Positions 47,083-61,744 of a stretch of DNA of 64,000 nucleotides are shown piece after piece (positions within the stretch are counted from its first letter, which is position 1; every line of letters begins with the position of its first letter). A program made the position numbers and the translations under genes. This DNA is from Dinochytrium kinnereticum (lineage: Eukaryota; Chytridiomycota; Chytridiomycetes; Chytridiales; Chytridiaceae): positions 22,909 to 86,908 of the forward strand of contig JADGJT010000051.1 of assembly GCA_027604005.1 (NCBI GenBank). The letters are read 5' to 3'. The notes under the pieces were generated by a model. It was not told the origin of the DNA and searched no databases. It saw only the letters and a program-made list of their open reading frames with translations.

Positions 47083-50000
47083 ATGGGCACCCATCAGCGG
47101 CTCATTGATCGGCTGAAAGCTCTCGTCACTCTGGAAGGATTCCAGACGGATCAATGGAACGACGACCACGATGCCGTTGCTGTGGACTTCTTCTCAGACA
47201 CTTCAAGAAAGAAGATTATTGTCTACATGACCCAGGACGAGAAGGCCGTCCAGCTGCACGTTCAGGCTGCCCTGCCGACGCAGAGAGTCAGGTCACTAAT
47301 GTACTTTATAAAGGAACCACATGTAGACGGCAGTACCATCGACGACGAGACTTTCGAGAAAAAGATTCAATGCGGAACAGTTGCCGGAAACACCATGGAA
47401 AGCCTCCTTCGCATAATGCAGGGCCTCTACGTTCCCATGTTTTCAGAGAATCGGAAATGGCCTGAAAGTGTGCGCAAAGACTTTAGAAGCCAGATGAATA
47501 AGTTCATGGCTCTCCTTACCGACACCACGTTTCAGCTGAAAGGACACACGGTTCTTTACGTTCCAACAGAGTTTTCCACTGATGATCTTACAATCGAGAC
47601 GGCGGCAAAGACTAAAGACGTCGTGCAGCGTTTAGAGTCTCTTCTCGTTCACTGGACTCGTCAGATTAAGGACGTTGTCAACAATCAGCACACATCTGAA
47701 ACGACTGAAAACTCTGGTCCATTGGAGGAGATTCAGTTTTGGCGAAGTAGGTGTGATGACCTTTCCGGCATTAGTGAACAGCTTAAGCGAATGGAAGTGC
47801 GCAACATTATTTCAACTCTTGAGCTTGCTAAGTCATCTTATCTTGAGCAATTTCTTCGTCTATCCAACCTCATTCAAGAAGGAACATTCCAGGCGCAAGA
47901 CAACTTGAAGTTCTTATCAACTTTGAGCGAGCCATGCCAAGTTTTAGCAAACGCTGACCCAAAAGATATTCCAGGGATTCTTCCCCGACTTTTAAATTGC
48001 ATTCGAATTATTTGGGCCAACTCAAAGAATTATAACACAAAAGAACGACTGACGAGCCTTCTTCGAAAAGTTAGCAATGAAATCATTAGACGATGCTGCG
48101 CAAAGATATCTCTGGAAGAGATTTTCAACGGCGATGTGCAAGCAAGCACTGTAAGCCTACAGGACAGCATTAATTGTGGAGAAGCATGGAAGCAGATCTA
48201 CCGGAAAACGAGTGCTCATATAGCTACATTTACAAAGATGATCTGGGACTTTGATCAAAGTAGTATTTTCGCTCAAATCGACGCTTTTGTTCAAAGATGC
48301 CGCGATCTTCTTGAAGTTTGCGAGGGTCAAGTGCAGTTTTCCAGAAAGATAAATGGAGAGAAGGCGCCAATTCCATTTTTTGGAGGATCTAGGGGTCCGG
48401 AAATTGCAAAAAGGTAAACATATTTGTCTGTTCTTTTCAATTTATCTATACTTTGATCATACGTTCCTAACTGTCGTTTCAGTCTTGAAGATATTGAGCT
48501 TGCTTTCCAAAAGCATATATCATCTCTTTGGAACATTCGCAAGTACATTCTGGATGTAAAAGCTACCCGATGGCATGATGACTACAATAACTTTAAGCAA
48601 GGAGTCAAAGACCTTGAAGTTATGATGCAGAACGTTATCACATCCGCTTTCGAAAGTGCAACTACCGTAGAAACCAGTGTGGAGCTCCTCGAGATTTTTC
48701 ATCACCTCGCCAAACGAGAGGCCATTAAAAGGACAGTTGAGAAAAAGACAGCGGATGTTTTCCTCCTTTTCATTCAAGAGATGAATTCAGTGAAGGTTGA
48801 GTTCGAGACTCACCGAAAAACGCCAGAAATTTTACGCTCTCATCCAGACTACGCCGGCTCGGCATACTGGGCAAGATCCCTAATGAAACGAGTTTCGCAT
48901 TCAATGAACATACTGCAGACGGCTTACTACCTGCCACACACGTCCCTTGCTGACGAAGCCAAGATTCAGTTTGAGCCACTTGTAGGTGCTCTCGAAGAGT
49001 ATGTTACAAAATTGCACACAGACTGGGTTGCGAGTGTTAGCGCTTCGCTCTCCGAAAGATTGGAGAGCACTCTGATGACAAGAAGAAGTGGAGACTTCCT
49101 TGAAATGAAATTTGATCGTGATCTGCTCCGAATCTTCTCTGAAATTCACTACTGGCAGAAACTCAAATGTGATATTCCGTTTCACGTGCAGGAGATCTAC
49201 AGCAAGCGTGAAGAACTTCGGATCTTGAGGGAAAATGTTCTTCTTGTAGTCAGAGACTATAACTGTATATTGGAGACACTTTCCTCTGAAGAGCATCTAT
49301 TGTTCCGTGAGCGAATCCGATTTTTAGACCGAAAGATTAATCCCGGACTTACTACTCTCACTTGGGCCTCTAAAGGAATTACTGACTACTTTGTCAAAGA
49401 ATGTCGACGTCATTCTCACGATGTTCAGAGAACAGTTGCAGAGTTCATTGAGTCAAATCAGAAGATTCAACGACATTGTCGATATATATCCGACACCCTT
49501 CTCTTGACTATAGAAAATAAGAAAATCTACGACCTGGAAGAGTTTGAGGCCACTCAAGAGACTTACCGAGGCTCCATAAAGAGCGCATTGCTCTCAGCTC
49601 ATGAGAGTATCGTTCAAACACTTCAAACGACATTTGAGGTATTCAGAAATGACGGAAAGGAAGTCTACAACCAATGGGTTCGTTACGTCGAGAAGATTGA
49701 TTCCATCGTAGAGGAATCTCTTCGCATAGCCGTCAAGCGCTCGCTTCAGGAAATTTCAAAGGCTATTAATGGCGAAGGGAAAAACCGAGACGGCACCGCA
49801 GAGGTCCATCCGCTTTTCAAAGTAAATGTTATTTTGGAAAGCCAAAAAGTCGATTTCAGCCCTACTCTTCAAAGACTTGAAGAAACTGTCAATAAGGTGG
49901 CTCATGAGATGATGTCGACCATTGCAATAATACCTCGACTTGTGGAAATTGTCACCCCAGAATCCGCCAAAGCTGCGCTAAACATTTATGACATTATCGC

Positions 50001-53000
50001 AAATGAAGACGATATTTCGAAAAGCTTTTTGAGCATTCAAAATGGCATGGCAAACAATGCTGTTAAATGCCAAGCTTATCTTCGGAACTGGGACTCTTAC
50101 CGTGAGATCTGGGAGATCAACAAGGATGCTTTTATTAGGCGCTATGCAAAGCTTAAACCAGCACTTTCGACGTTTGATGCTGATATCAACAGATACAACG
50201 AGGTCGCCAATAACACGCAAAAGGAGGAGACTTTGACTAATGTCAATTTTGTCCGCCTTGACTGCTCACTATTAAAGCATGCGCTGGTTAGCCATTGCAA
50301 CGCTTGGCAGAATAAGCTCACATCTCTTCTCAACACAAATGCGAGCACCGAGCTACATAATTTGAATGAGATGTTTGAGAAGAAGAAGGAGAAACTACGC
50401 TCTCCACCTCAGAATCTTGATCAATTATCTGAGAGTCTTGCATTGCTAGCTCAGCTTCAGGCCGATTCGTCTGCAATTGAGGCTCAGTTTGAACCTATTC
50501 ATGAGCAGGTAATCATAAATCTAACTTTAACTTTGTAAATGGGCATGAGGTGCTGACAATTGCTTCCTAGTACAAAATCCTGGAGAAGTATGAAGTTCCT
50601 ATTAAGGATAATGAGCGAACACAACTGGAAACGCTCGCGTCGAGCTGGGTCGCCTTACAACAGACCATGACTGAAGCGGAAAAGAATCTTCAAGAATCAA
50701 AGGCTAAATTCAAGGCAGATTTGCTAAGCACACTTGAGGAGTTCAATAAGGGACTGGTCTCACTCAGGGAAGATTTTGTCTCACGAGGGCCCTTCTCTTC
50801 AAACTTTGGTGTTGAGCGAGCTCAGAAGTCTATCGTCGAATACCAAAGCGCTATCCAATCAGCTGTTTCCCAAGAATCCAACTTGCGGAAGGGGCTTAAC
50901 GTCTTCAAATTGGAATCACCTCCCTCTAAAGAGATTGCTGTCATCACTGCAGATCTCGATGCTCTCAGCCAAGTTTGGCAGCTAAACCAGGAATGGGTCA
51001 ATATATGGGAGGGTTGGCGATCTAAACCCTTCCGTAATCTCGATGGAAACGAGATGGAGGAATACATTCAGAAGATTCAAAAGCGTCTCTCAAAGCTTGG
51101 AAAAGAAACAAAGGAGTGGGATGTATTCATCGCACTGAAGGACCGAATTGCTCAATGCCGCCGCACCATCCCGGTGTTATTGGACCTGAAGAATCCAGCG
51201 ATGAGAGAAAGACATTGGGCTCAACTCATGGACGAAATTGGCAAGACTTTCCAACCAGAGAACGTCTCATTCACTTTAGAAAAGGTCTTAGATCTTGGAT
51301 TAGACCAATACGCCGAATCGATTGCTTCATTATCAGGCGCTGCAACAAAGGAACTTTCCATTGAAGACGGACTGAATCAAATTCAAGCTGCTTGGAATGC
51401 TCTAGATCTTGACGTCGTTCCTTACAAAGAAGATAGAGGATACTTCAAAATCAGAAGCACCGACTCACTGTTTGAGCTTCTTGAAGACAACCAGGTCTCA
51501 TTGTCAACCATGAAATCCTCAAAGTTTTTCCTGGCCTTCGAGTCTCAAATTGATCACTGGGAAAGAACTCTCTCACATGTTATTGAAGTAGTAGAAATGC
51601 TTTTGCAAGTACAGCGACAGTGGATGTATCTCGAGAATATTTTCGTTGGGACAGAAGATATTCGAAAGCAACTTCCAAAGGAGTCTTCTATTTTTGATGC
51701 CATAAACGCGATGTATAAAGAGCTTTTGAGCCGTATGACCGTTGAACGAAACGCGTTGAAAGCAACACATACCGAAAATCTACTTGAGACCTTAACTGAT
51801 ATGAACCTGAAGCTTGAAAAAATTCAAAAGTCTCTTGATATGTACTTGGTAATCATATAATGGCATTACAAGAACTAATCGATATGTAGGAAACAAAACG
51901 ACAGGCTTTCCCAAGATTTTATTTCTTATCTAATGATGACCTTCTTGAGATTCTTGGCCAAGCACGTGACCCTAATGCGGTTCAACCTCATCTCAAAAAA
52001 TGTTTCGACAACATCAACAAGCTTGAGCTAGTTATTGCAGGCACTGACAATCGCCGTCATAACGAGGCAACTGGAATGCATTCAGGAGATGGTGAATCTG
52101 TTCCGTTCTATGCCCCAGTAGTAGTGGAAGGTTTGTCATTATAGAAGAAAAGAGCTAAACTGTTTAAGGACCTGTTGAGGCTTGGCTATTAGAGATCGAA
52201 TCCACAATGCGCATCACTTTGAGAAAGCTACTAATTGGTTGTATTCTAGCTTTAAAAAAGGCGAAAAAAGATAAATGGATTAAGGATTGGCCCGGACAGC
52301 TACTCATCACTGCTGGTTTGATTTCGTGGACATTGGACTGCACCAAAGCTTTACAGGATGTCGAAAAGGGTGACAAACACGCCCTGAAAACCCTAAGAAA
52401 GAAGCAAATATCTGGTCTCAAAAAGCTTGCCGATCTCGTCCGTAATCCCCTCAGTAAAGTGGAACGAAAAAAGCTTATCGCGCTTATCACAGTTGAAGTT
52501 CATTCGCGAGATGTTATTGAGCGAATGGCGAAGTCGAATTGCGATAGTGTAAATAGCTTTGAGTGGTTGAGTCAACTTAGATTCTACTGGGAAAAAGAGG
52601 GTAAAGATGAAGAAGACTGTATCATTCGTCAAATCAATACTCAGTTTAAATATGGATATGAGTATCTTGGGAATAGCGGCAGGCTTGTTATTACGCCGCT
52701 AACAGATCGCTGCTACATGACTTTAACGACGGCGCTTCATCTTCAGCGAGGTGGCAGTCCTCAGGGTCCGGCTGGAACTGGAAAGACAGAAACAGTTAAA
52801 GACTTAGGAAAGGCTCTAGGAAAATACGTTATTGTGCAAAACTGCTCCGATGCTCTTGACTACAAATCTATTGGTCGAATGTTTTCAGGGTTGGCGCAAA
52901 CCGGCGCATGGGGCTGCTTCGACGAATTTAATCGCATCGATATTGAAGTTCTTAGTGTTGTGGCGCTTCAAATATCATCTATTCTTACTGCAATTGCACG

Positions 53001-56000
53001 AAATGCGAAAACTTTTGTTTTTGAAGGGAAGGAAATCAAATTAAATACGAGCTGTGGTATTTTCATCACAATGAACCCCGGTTATGCTGGTCGAGTAGAG
53101 CTCCCAGATAACTTAAAAAGTCTCTTCCGCCCAGTATCTATGATGGTACCAGACTCTGCACTAATTGCTGAAATTATGTTGTTCGCTGAAGGATTCTCTA
53201 ACACGAGAAATCTTTCAAAGAAAGTTGACACGCTTTATCGACTTTCGGCTCAGCAACTCTCAAAGCAAGACCATTATGATTTTGGTTTGAGAGCTCTAAC
53301 TTCGGCTCTGAGATCAGCAGGATCCAGGAAAAGACAGGACATGAACTCTCCAGATGATGTCGTCTTGTTTTGCTCTATGCGGGATAATAATGTCCCGAAG
53401 TTAACGGCCGAAGATACCCCATTATTCTCAGGGATTCTTTCAGATCTTTTCCCAGGTATTGAACCCACTGCTATAGATTACGCGGAGTTCAAAAGCGCTC
53501 TTATCGAAGAGATGAAAGCTGCAAATCTTCAAGTTCTGGAGTCTATTATTATCAAGGTTATCCAGCTTCATGAAACAAAGCAAAGTCGACATGGAGGTTA
53601 GATCTATTTAGTATAGGGTTACTAATTGAATTATAGTAATGGTTGTTGGAGATTCTGGTTCAGGCAAATCCACGGTGTGGAAACTCCTACAGTCGACTTT
53701 AACCCATTTATCAAAGACCTGTCCAGAGAGTTATGTACCTGCTAAAATATTTCCTCTTAATCCGAAAGCTGTTTCATTGGGCGAACTCTATGGGGAGAAT
53801 AATATCGTTTCGAATGAGTGGACAGACGGAATTTTGTCGAATGTCATGAGAACTGCTTGCTCAGATGAGAAAAAGGATCAAAAGTGGATTCTTCTAGACG
53901 GACCTGTTGATACCCTATGGATTGAATCTATGAATACCGTCCTCGATGATAATAAGGTCCTCACTTTAATCAATGGCGAACGAATAGCATTGCCTGAGCA
54001 AGTCTCTCTGCTATTTGAGGTTGAGAACTTATCTACAGCATCACCGGCAACTGTTAGCCGTGCTGGTATGATATACATGGACTACGAGGACCTAGGATGG
54101 AGACCGTTCATAGAATCATGGTTGATATCCCGGAAAGAAAAGCAGTCCGTGGATGTATTACGGCGGTTGATTGAAAAGTATCTCCCGCAGATCCTCGACT
54201 TCCGGAAGTCTTCTGTATGCGAAGAACTAGTCCCTGTCCCTGAAATGAGTGCAGTCAGGTCTCTTACGGCATTGTTTGACGCTATCGCTATTTCTGACAA
54301 CGGCGTCGACCCAGACGATCCCGATTCATACCCCCGTATGATAGAGCTTTGGTTCTTATTCTCAGTTATCTGGTCTCTTGGCGGATCTCTTACTGAAGAA
54401 AGTCGCAGAAGATTTGATATGTTTCTACGCGAAATAGAGGGACAGTTCCCTAGCAAAGATACTGTTTACGAGTATTACGTTGATAAGCAAAACAAAGTAT
54501 GGCTTCCTTGGGAAGAAAAACTTCCGGCAGGATGGAGATATTCTCAAAGTGTTCCATTCTACAAGATATTCGTCCCAACGATTGATACGATCAGAAACGA
54601 GTTCCTTGTTAAGTCACTGATCGAGAAAAAAGTGCCTTTTCTGGTCGTTGGCGACGTGGGAACGGGGAAAACGTCTTTGATCCAAAGCGTGTTATCGGGT
54701 CTTGACACTTCTAAAGCTGTCGCGCTTATAAACATGTCTGCCCAAACCTCGTCTCAAGGAGTTCAGGCTATTATCGAGAGCAAGGTTGAAAAAAGAACGA
54801 AGAACATATATGTTCCAATCGGAGGAAAGCAGCTTGTGCTATTCATCGATGACTTTAATATGCCTATGAAAGATACATTCGGCTCCCAGCCTCCTTTAGA
54901 GCTCATTCGTCATTGGATTGATTACGGTTTCTGTTATGATAGACAAAAACAGACCGTCAAGTACATTAATGATGTTCTAAACATTGCTGCTATGGGACCT
55001 CCAGGTGGAGGAAGAAATATGCTTAGCCCTCGAATTCAGTCCCGGTATAACATCATTAATATGACTTTTCCTGCGGAGACTTCGATAAACAGGATCTTTG
55101 GTTCAATTATCAATCAAAAGCTTCAAGATTTTGAGGAGGACGTCAAGCCATTAGGGGATGTAATGACACATGCGACCTTAGAAATCTATCATACAGTTAT
55201 ATCTCAATTGTTGCCGACGCCGGCAAAAATACATTACCTCTTCAATCTCCGCGATATATCAAAGGTATTTCAAGGTCTCTTAAGGGCGAATAAGGAGTAT
55301 TACGATTCTCGTGAATCCATTACAAAGCTATGGGTACACGAAATTCATCGCGTCTTCTTTGATCGCTTAATTGATAAAGAAGATAAAGATTACTTCCAAA
55401 AGCTTGTTGACGAAAAATTAGTTGCGCATTTTTCTAGCTCCTTAAAGCAGCTGTATCCGGATCGCAAACTAAGCATGTTTGGCGATTTCATGAGCGATGG
55501 TGGTGAAACACCTGTTTACGAAGAAATACTTGACTTCGATAAGTTAAAAAAGTTTGTCGAGGATCGACTATTGGATTATAATTCCGAGCCGGGATTTATT
55601 CAGGTTGATTTGATTCTCTTTAGAGATGCTATAGAGCATATTTGTAGAATCACGAGAATACTTCGTCAAGTAGGCCTTTTTTTTTCGTTTATTAACAAAA
55701 ACTTAGCCTTGCGGTAATGTTCTTCTGATTGGAGTTGGAGGAAGTGGAAGACAAAGCTTGACCCGCCTCGCCGCCTATATTGTTGAGATATCGATCTTCC
55801 AGATAAAGATCACGAAACATTACAGGCATATCGAGTTTAGGGAAGATTTGAAAAGCTTGTATCGGATGACGGGACTGGATAATAAGCCGACTGCATTTGT
55901 TTTTACAGACACGCAGATTCTTTCCGATATATTTTTGGAAGACATAAGCAATATACTTGCGAGCGGAGAGGTTTTTTTCAAAACAAATGCCAGGGAATTA

Positions 56001-59000
56001 ATGAATTCTAATATAGGTTCCAAACTTGTTCCCGCCAGAAGAGTTGACCGAAATTAAGCAAGCCGTAACTGCCTCTAAAGGTGATAAAGGCGCACACGAA
56101 GGGACAGATTCCGCATATGACTACTTTCTGGAAAGAGTTCGCACCAATCTTCACGTGGTCTTATGCATGAGTCCTGTAGGGGATTCCTTCAGAAACCGCC
56201 TGCGCATGTTCCCGTCGTTAGTTAATTGCACCACGATCGATTGGTTCTCCGAATGGCCTGAAGACGCTCTAACAGAAGTTGCTCTAAAATATCTTGACGG
56301 TATTGATCTGGGAGCAGAAAACATAAGGAAAGGAGTGGCACAAGTGTTTGTGTCTGTCCACACATCCGTTGTCGAAACATCCAAGAAAATGAGGGTGGAA
56401 CTGAAGCGCTACAATTACGTTACACCGATCAATTACCTGGAACTGGTCACTGGATACCGGGAGCTTTTACGCGAAAAGAGAAAGGAGATTGGAGAAGCCG
56501 CTGCGAAGCTTAAAAATGGCTTAAGCAAATTAGACGATACGCGTGAGAATGTCGAAAAAATATCAGTTGAACTCGAAGTGGCAAAAAAGCAAGTTGCCCA
56601 GTATCAGAAACAGTGCGAAGACTACCTCGTCATTATTGTTCAGCAAAAGAGAGAGGCTGATGAGCAAGCAAAAGGAGTGTCAGCGAAAACTGAGAAGCTT
56701 AGTGTTGAGGAAGAAGAAGTCCGCGCGGTGGCGGATGCCGCACAGGCGGATTTAGACCAAGCTATGCCGGCCCTCAATGCTGCCGTGAAAGCTTTAGAAG
56801 GAATTAATAAGAAGGATCTTCAAGAGATTCGCTCGTATGGAAAGCCTCCACCTCTAGTAGAAAAAGTTATGGAGGCTGTAATGGTTTTAAAAAAATGTGA
56901 ACCAACATGGGATGAGGCTAAGCGTCAGTTGGGCAACCCATATTTTATTAAGCAGCTTATCAACTTCGATAAGGATAATATTTCCGACAAGATTCTAAAA
57001 AAGATATCACAATACTGCTCCGATGAAAACTTTAACCCAGAAATAGTGGGAAGAGTGTCTGGTGCTGCGAAATCTTTGTGTATGTGGGCGAAAGCTATGG
57101 AGACCTACGGTATTATTTTCAGACAAGTCGCTCCAAAGAAGGAAAAGCTGCGCTCTGCCCAAGAGACATTAGAGAAAAAACAGAAGTCTTTGAGGGAAGC
57201 AAAAGCCAAACTCCAAGAGATTCAAGATAAGCTTATTGAGCTGAAGGTACAATACGATGAAAAGGTATCCTTAAAGGAAAAGTTGCGTCAGGATTCTGAG
57301 CAAACCGAACTGAAACTGATGAGAGCAGAACAGCTTGTGTCGGGTCTTTCGGGAGAACGAGACAGATGGGAGCGTAGCATCAAACATTATGAGGAGTCAT
57401 TCCGATATCTTCCAGGAGACTGCTTGCTCGCCGCCGCCTTTTTATCATACGCAGGTCCCTTCAACAGTACATACCGTAGCTCTCTTGTAAACGGAGTTTG
57501 GCTTGCCCAAATTAAGGCTCTAGAGATTCCATATACACCTGATTTCAGCTTTGAAGGCTTCAGCGGGAAGCCAACTGATATTCGAGATTGGAACATTCAG
57601 GGCCTCCCAAGCGATGCATTCTCCTCCGAAAATGGGATCATAGTGACGAGAGGCAGAAGATGGCCTTTGATGGTTGATCCACAAGGTCAAGCAAATACTT
57701 GGATTAAAAACATGGAATCCAAAAGAGGTCTGAAGATGATAGACCAGAAGCAAACGGATTTCCTAAGAACGCTTGAAAATGCAATTCAATTTGGTCTTCC
57801 GGTTCTACTTCAGGGCGTAACGGAAACGTTGGATCCTAGCCTAGATTCCATCTTAAATAAGAGTGTGGTCAAGAAAGGTGGCATCTACATCATCAAAATT
57901 GGTGAAAAAGAGATCGAGTACAACCCAGAATTTCGATTTTACTTGACTACAAAGCTTCCAAACCCACACTATGCCCCTGAAGTATTCGCAAAGGTTACTA
58001 TTGTAAATTTTGCAGTGAAAGAAAAAGGTCTCGAGGACCAACTTCTCGGAATAGTCGTGCGTCGCGAAAAGCCTGAGTTGGAAGAGCAGAAAAATACTTT
58101 AGTTTCAAATGTTGCAATAGCGCGAAGGCGTTTGGTCGAACTTGAAGATGAAATTCTACAACTCTTAAGTACTGCTCAAGGATCTCTTCTCGATGACGAG
58201 AAACTAGTTAATACGCTACAGTCATCTAAGTCTATCGCCGAAGATGTGACGCAACAGCTAATCATCAGCGAGCAAACAGAAAAACGGATTGATGCTGCGC
58301 GAGAAGGTTATCGACCATCTGCTCAGAGAGCATCAATATTGTACTTTGTTTTGAATGATTTGGCATCAGTTGACCCGATGTATCAGTTTTCGCTAGACGC
58401 TTACATCGATCTTTTCGAAAAGTCTATAGCAAAAAGTAAAAGATTTGAAGAACTCACCGAGCGGATCGCAAGCTTGAATGATTACCATACCTATTCAGTA
58501 TACAAAAATACATGCAGAGGCTTGTTCGAGCAGCATAAGCTTTTGTTCTCGCTTCAAATGACAGTAAAAATTATGGAGGCTGCTGGAAAGCTGAATAGGG
58601 ACGAGTACGACTTCTTCTTAAGAGGAGGTCAGGTTCTTGACAAAGATACCCAGATTCCGAATCCTTTCTCTGAATGGTAACATCCCACATATTTTCTCAT
58701 TTCTAAACCTAGCTTAGGATTACGGAAAACGCTTGGGATAACTTAACAGAATTGGATAATTTACCTGCATTTTCTGGTTTGGTCAGCTCTATAGAACAGA
58801 GCGAGCGTGAATGGAAGACTTGGTTTATGAGCAATGAGCCGGAAGAATTGCCCCTAGCTGGGGATTGGGAGAACAAGCTCAACGACCTGCAGAAGATGCT
58901 GATTGTGAGATCTTTGAGATCAGATCGTGTGATGTTCTGCGCCCAAACGTTCGTTGTAACGAACTTGGGTCAGAAATATGTTGAGCCACCAATACTTGAC

Positions 59001-60942
59001 ATATCCGATATCTTAGCAGACTCGTCCCCCAAAATTCCTTTAATTTTCGTGCTTTCACCAGGAGTGGATCCAACTGGGTCACTCATTCAACTGGCGGAGA
59101 AACGAGGCATGTCAGATAGATTTAATCATCTATCATTAGGGCAAGGCCAGGCCCCTAAAGCAACTCGCTTAATTCAAGAGGGTATAAAGGAAGGCAATTG
59201 GGTTTTCTTAGCCAACTGTCATCTTTCCATTAGCTGGATGCCAACATTGGACAAAATCATTGAGAATATATCTCATGAAAATCCCCACCCGGACTTCCGC
59301 TTATGGCTTTCAAGTAGCCCCACTCCGAAGTTTCCAATATCGATTCTTCAAACTAGTGTGAAGATGACGACGGAGCCTCCAAAAGGACTGCGAGCCAATA
59401 TGGTCAGACTCTATAACTCGATCACTGAAGAGAATTATTCTAAAACGGAAAAACGCGATGTTTATCAGAAGCTTCTTTTCTCACTATGCTTCTTCCATAG
59501 TCTACTTCTCGAGAGGAAGAAGTTTTTGTCTCTTGGATGGAATGTTATCTGTGACTTCAACAATTCTGACTATGAAGTGTGTGAAAACATTCTCGTAGTG
59601 CTTCTGGACGAATATTCAAGTATTCCTTGGGATGCTCTCAAGTATCTTATCGCAGAAGCTAATTACGGTGGGAGAGTTACAGACGACTGGGACAGAAGGA
59701 TCTTACGGAGCTATATAAACAACGTCTTTAACGACGACGTATTAAACACGCCACAGTATAAACTATCGACTCTGCCAGCGTATTTTGTTCCAGATACATC
59801 TGACTTAGCTGCTGTGAAGGAATACATTTCAACGCTTCCGGTTTACGATAAACCAGAGGTCTTCGGTCAACACCCAAACGCTGATATCGCAAGTCAAATT
59901 AAGGAGTCAGGTACAATTCTTCAATGCCTGTTATCCCTTCAACCTCAAATATCAACGGGGACTGGTGTTAGTCGAGAAGAGAAGGTTGTATCGATAGCAG
60001 CAGATATTTTGCGCAAACTACCTGACGATATTGATGTGGAAGTTACTCGCAAAGCCTTACAGCATGATCTCTCTCCACTCAATGTTGTACTTCTTCAGGA
60101 ACTAAGACGATATAACAGCTTGCTTCAACTCATCCGCAAATCATTATCCGAACTTCAGAACGGCATTAAGGGAATCGTCGTAATGACCCCCGACTTAGAA
60201 GAAACCTTTACAGCAATGTACGACGGACGAGTTCCTCCAGTATGGAGTAAAGCTTACCCATCTCTGAAGCCTTTGGCCGCTTGGACAAGAGATCTTATTC
60301 TCCGTGTTGAACACTTTGCCGAATGGTCAAAAGGGTATGTACACATTTTTTTTCTCTCCTAATATAGTGGTTTTAGATCAGAGCCCAAACTATTTTGGCT
60401 TGGGGCGTTTACTTTTCCGACAGGTTTTTTAACTGCGGTGCTTCAAAAAACGGCTCGACGAAATAACATTCCGGTCGATGTTCTTTCGTGGGAATTTACC
60501 GTCCTACAGCTGGAAGATGATAATCACATCCAGCAAGCACCTAAAGAGGGCGTTTACATCAAAAACCTATATCTAGAAGGTGCAAGGTATTAAAACTCTG
60601 CTTTGCCATTAAATCATTTGCTAACTTGAGCAGTTGGGATAGGAAAAATAACTGCTTAAAGGACTCGAAGCCTATGGAGCTTATAACGCCTATGCCTCCT
60701 GTTCATTTCAAGCCTGTTGAAAGCAAGAAGAAGTCCAGTAAAGGGCTCTACAGTTGTCCACTCTACTACTACCCAGTTCGATCGGGAGCAAGGTATTATT
60801 CACATCTAATAATGCCTAGACATTTCTCATTCAATATAGGGAGCGACCGTCTTTCATTATATCCTTAGAATTAAAAACCGGCGTTCATGATCAGGAGTTT
60901 TACATTAAAAAAGGCACCGCTGCCTTGGCAAGTTTATCATAA
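47083..60942 (+). CDS. DNAH2: axonemal inner-arm dynein heavy chain, DNAH2 class
   Basis: This is a flagellar motor of the two-headed inner arm I1/f. About 4,450 residues are encoded in at least 12 exons: 47083-48413, 48483-50508, 50571-51848, 51890-about 52130, about 52172-53598, about 53638-55671, about 55708-55968, about 56017-58677, about 58717-60333, then short exons to TAA 60940-60942. The N-terminal tail (DHC_N1) has EIQFWRSRCDDLSGISEQLK, FKQGVKDLEVMMQNVITSAF and KREAIKRTVEKK, which match DNAH2 best. P-loops: AAA1 GPAGTGKTETVK (about 52767, with CFDEFNRI), AAA2 GDSGSGKST (about 53648), AAA3 GDVGTGKTS (about 54651, with LFIDDFNMP), AAA4 GVGGSGRQS (about 55731). The stalk coiled coil spans about 56470-57360, with NPYFIKQLINFDKDNISDKI at the microtubule-binding tip. 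The C-terminus ends SLELKTGVHDQEFYIKKGTA then ALASLS. It appears intact, with no frameshift. Confidence 0.93.
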
Positions 60943-61460
60943 TTTATTGTTCTATTGTTGTGATTACATTTGATATACTGATATCAAAATAAAAGTGAAT
61001 AAGTGCCGACTTTCCCCTCTAATCTAATAGCATCATGCATCATTTTCGCAAACTGTGGCCAACGTCTTGGCATTTTCGTGATGGGTAGTAAAAAGGGAAA
61101 AGAATATAGTAATTTGTAAGTTTTAGAAGGAGAAAGCTGCGGAATACGACTGTGCTTCCCTCTGCCAATTTTGATTACTGTGTCTCTTTCCTATAGTTTG
61201 ATAGAAACTAGACCCAAAAAACACTCTCCAGGTCCAAGGGCTTGACCCAGGATTGAATGCCCTAACTATACCATAATGTGTCTTACGCCATACACACCCC
61301 AATACTGTAAGATTTGGGAAATGACTGTGGATGGGCACTGTTGGAGCCTTTATTTACATGCCCAGCAAACATATATCTGAATAAGATTTATATAAAAATC
61401 TCTTGAACCGCATATATCCACGACAGAAGTATGGCTTCAGGTTCTTAGCTGCTTAATGCT
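60943..61460. other. convergent intergenic region after the dynein gene
   Basis: About 500 A/T-rich bases. An imperfect pair of arms, AGGGC and GCCCT, flanks about 17 bases near 61238-61264 with weak resemblance to tRNA box B. The rest of a tRNA could not be folded. Nothing else is supported. Confidence 0.4.
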
Positions 61461-61664
61461 TTAATATGGCATTATCACAAAGGACGCTACCCATGACACC
61501 AAGTAAATGATAACAGCAGTTGCCCCAACAACAACCGGAAAAGTTTTCATGAGCAAGCTGCGCATTCTCGCATTGCTCTCAGCCTCTTTTTTCTTTTTCT
61601 TAATTCGCTCCACGGACGCCTTGATGTTTCTTTCTCGCACTTTGTTGGCCGAGGGACTGTCCAT
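61461..61664 (-). CDS. small single-pass membrane protein (67 aa)
   Basis: It opens MDSPSANKVRERNIKASVER (ATG 61664), continues with a Lys-rich helix (IKKKKKEAESNARMRSLL) and ends with one hydrophobic segment, VVVGATAVIIYLVSWVASFV, then IMPY. The shape is that of a tail-anchored endomembrane protein, similar in layout to Ramp4/Ysy6-type stress-associated ER proteins, but the conserved residues of that family are not evident. It is uninterrupted, and a spliced extension at either end cannot be excluded. It is the last AT-balanced gene before the GC-rich mobile element. Confidence 0.45.
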   Translation of the reverse strand: MDSPSANKVRERNIKASVERIKKKKKEAESNARMRSLLMKTFPVVVGATAVIIYLVSWVASFVIMPY

Positions 61665-61744
61665 TTCTCCTTCAGTTACACAGAGATACCAACAATCTTT
61701 TTATTTAGTCCCCTCCAGTTCTTCCGACTTTGCACACCCTCCAT

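Noticed and set aside
46554..47108. Open frame of 184 codons just before the dynein gene
   Set aside because: It runs through a pyrimidine-rich leader region into the dynein start in another frame and has no recognisable motif.
61220..61290. tRNA-like sequence with ATTCAATCC (box B-like)
   Set aside because: The T-arm does not pair on either strand and no acceptor stem or anticodon arm could be formed. It is at most a degraded tRNA-derived fragment.
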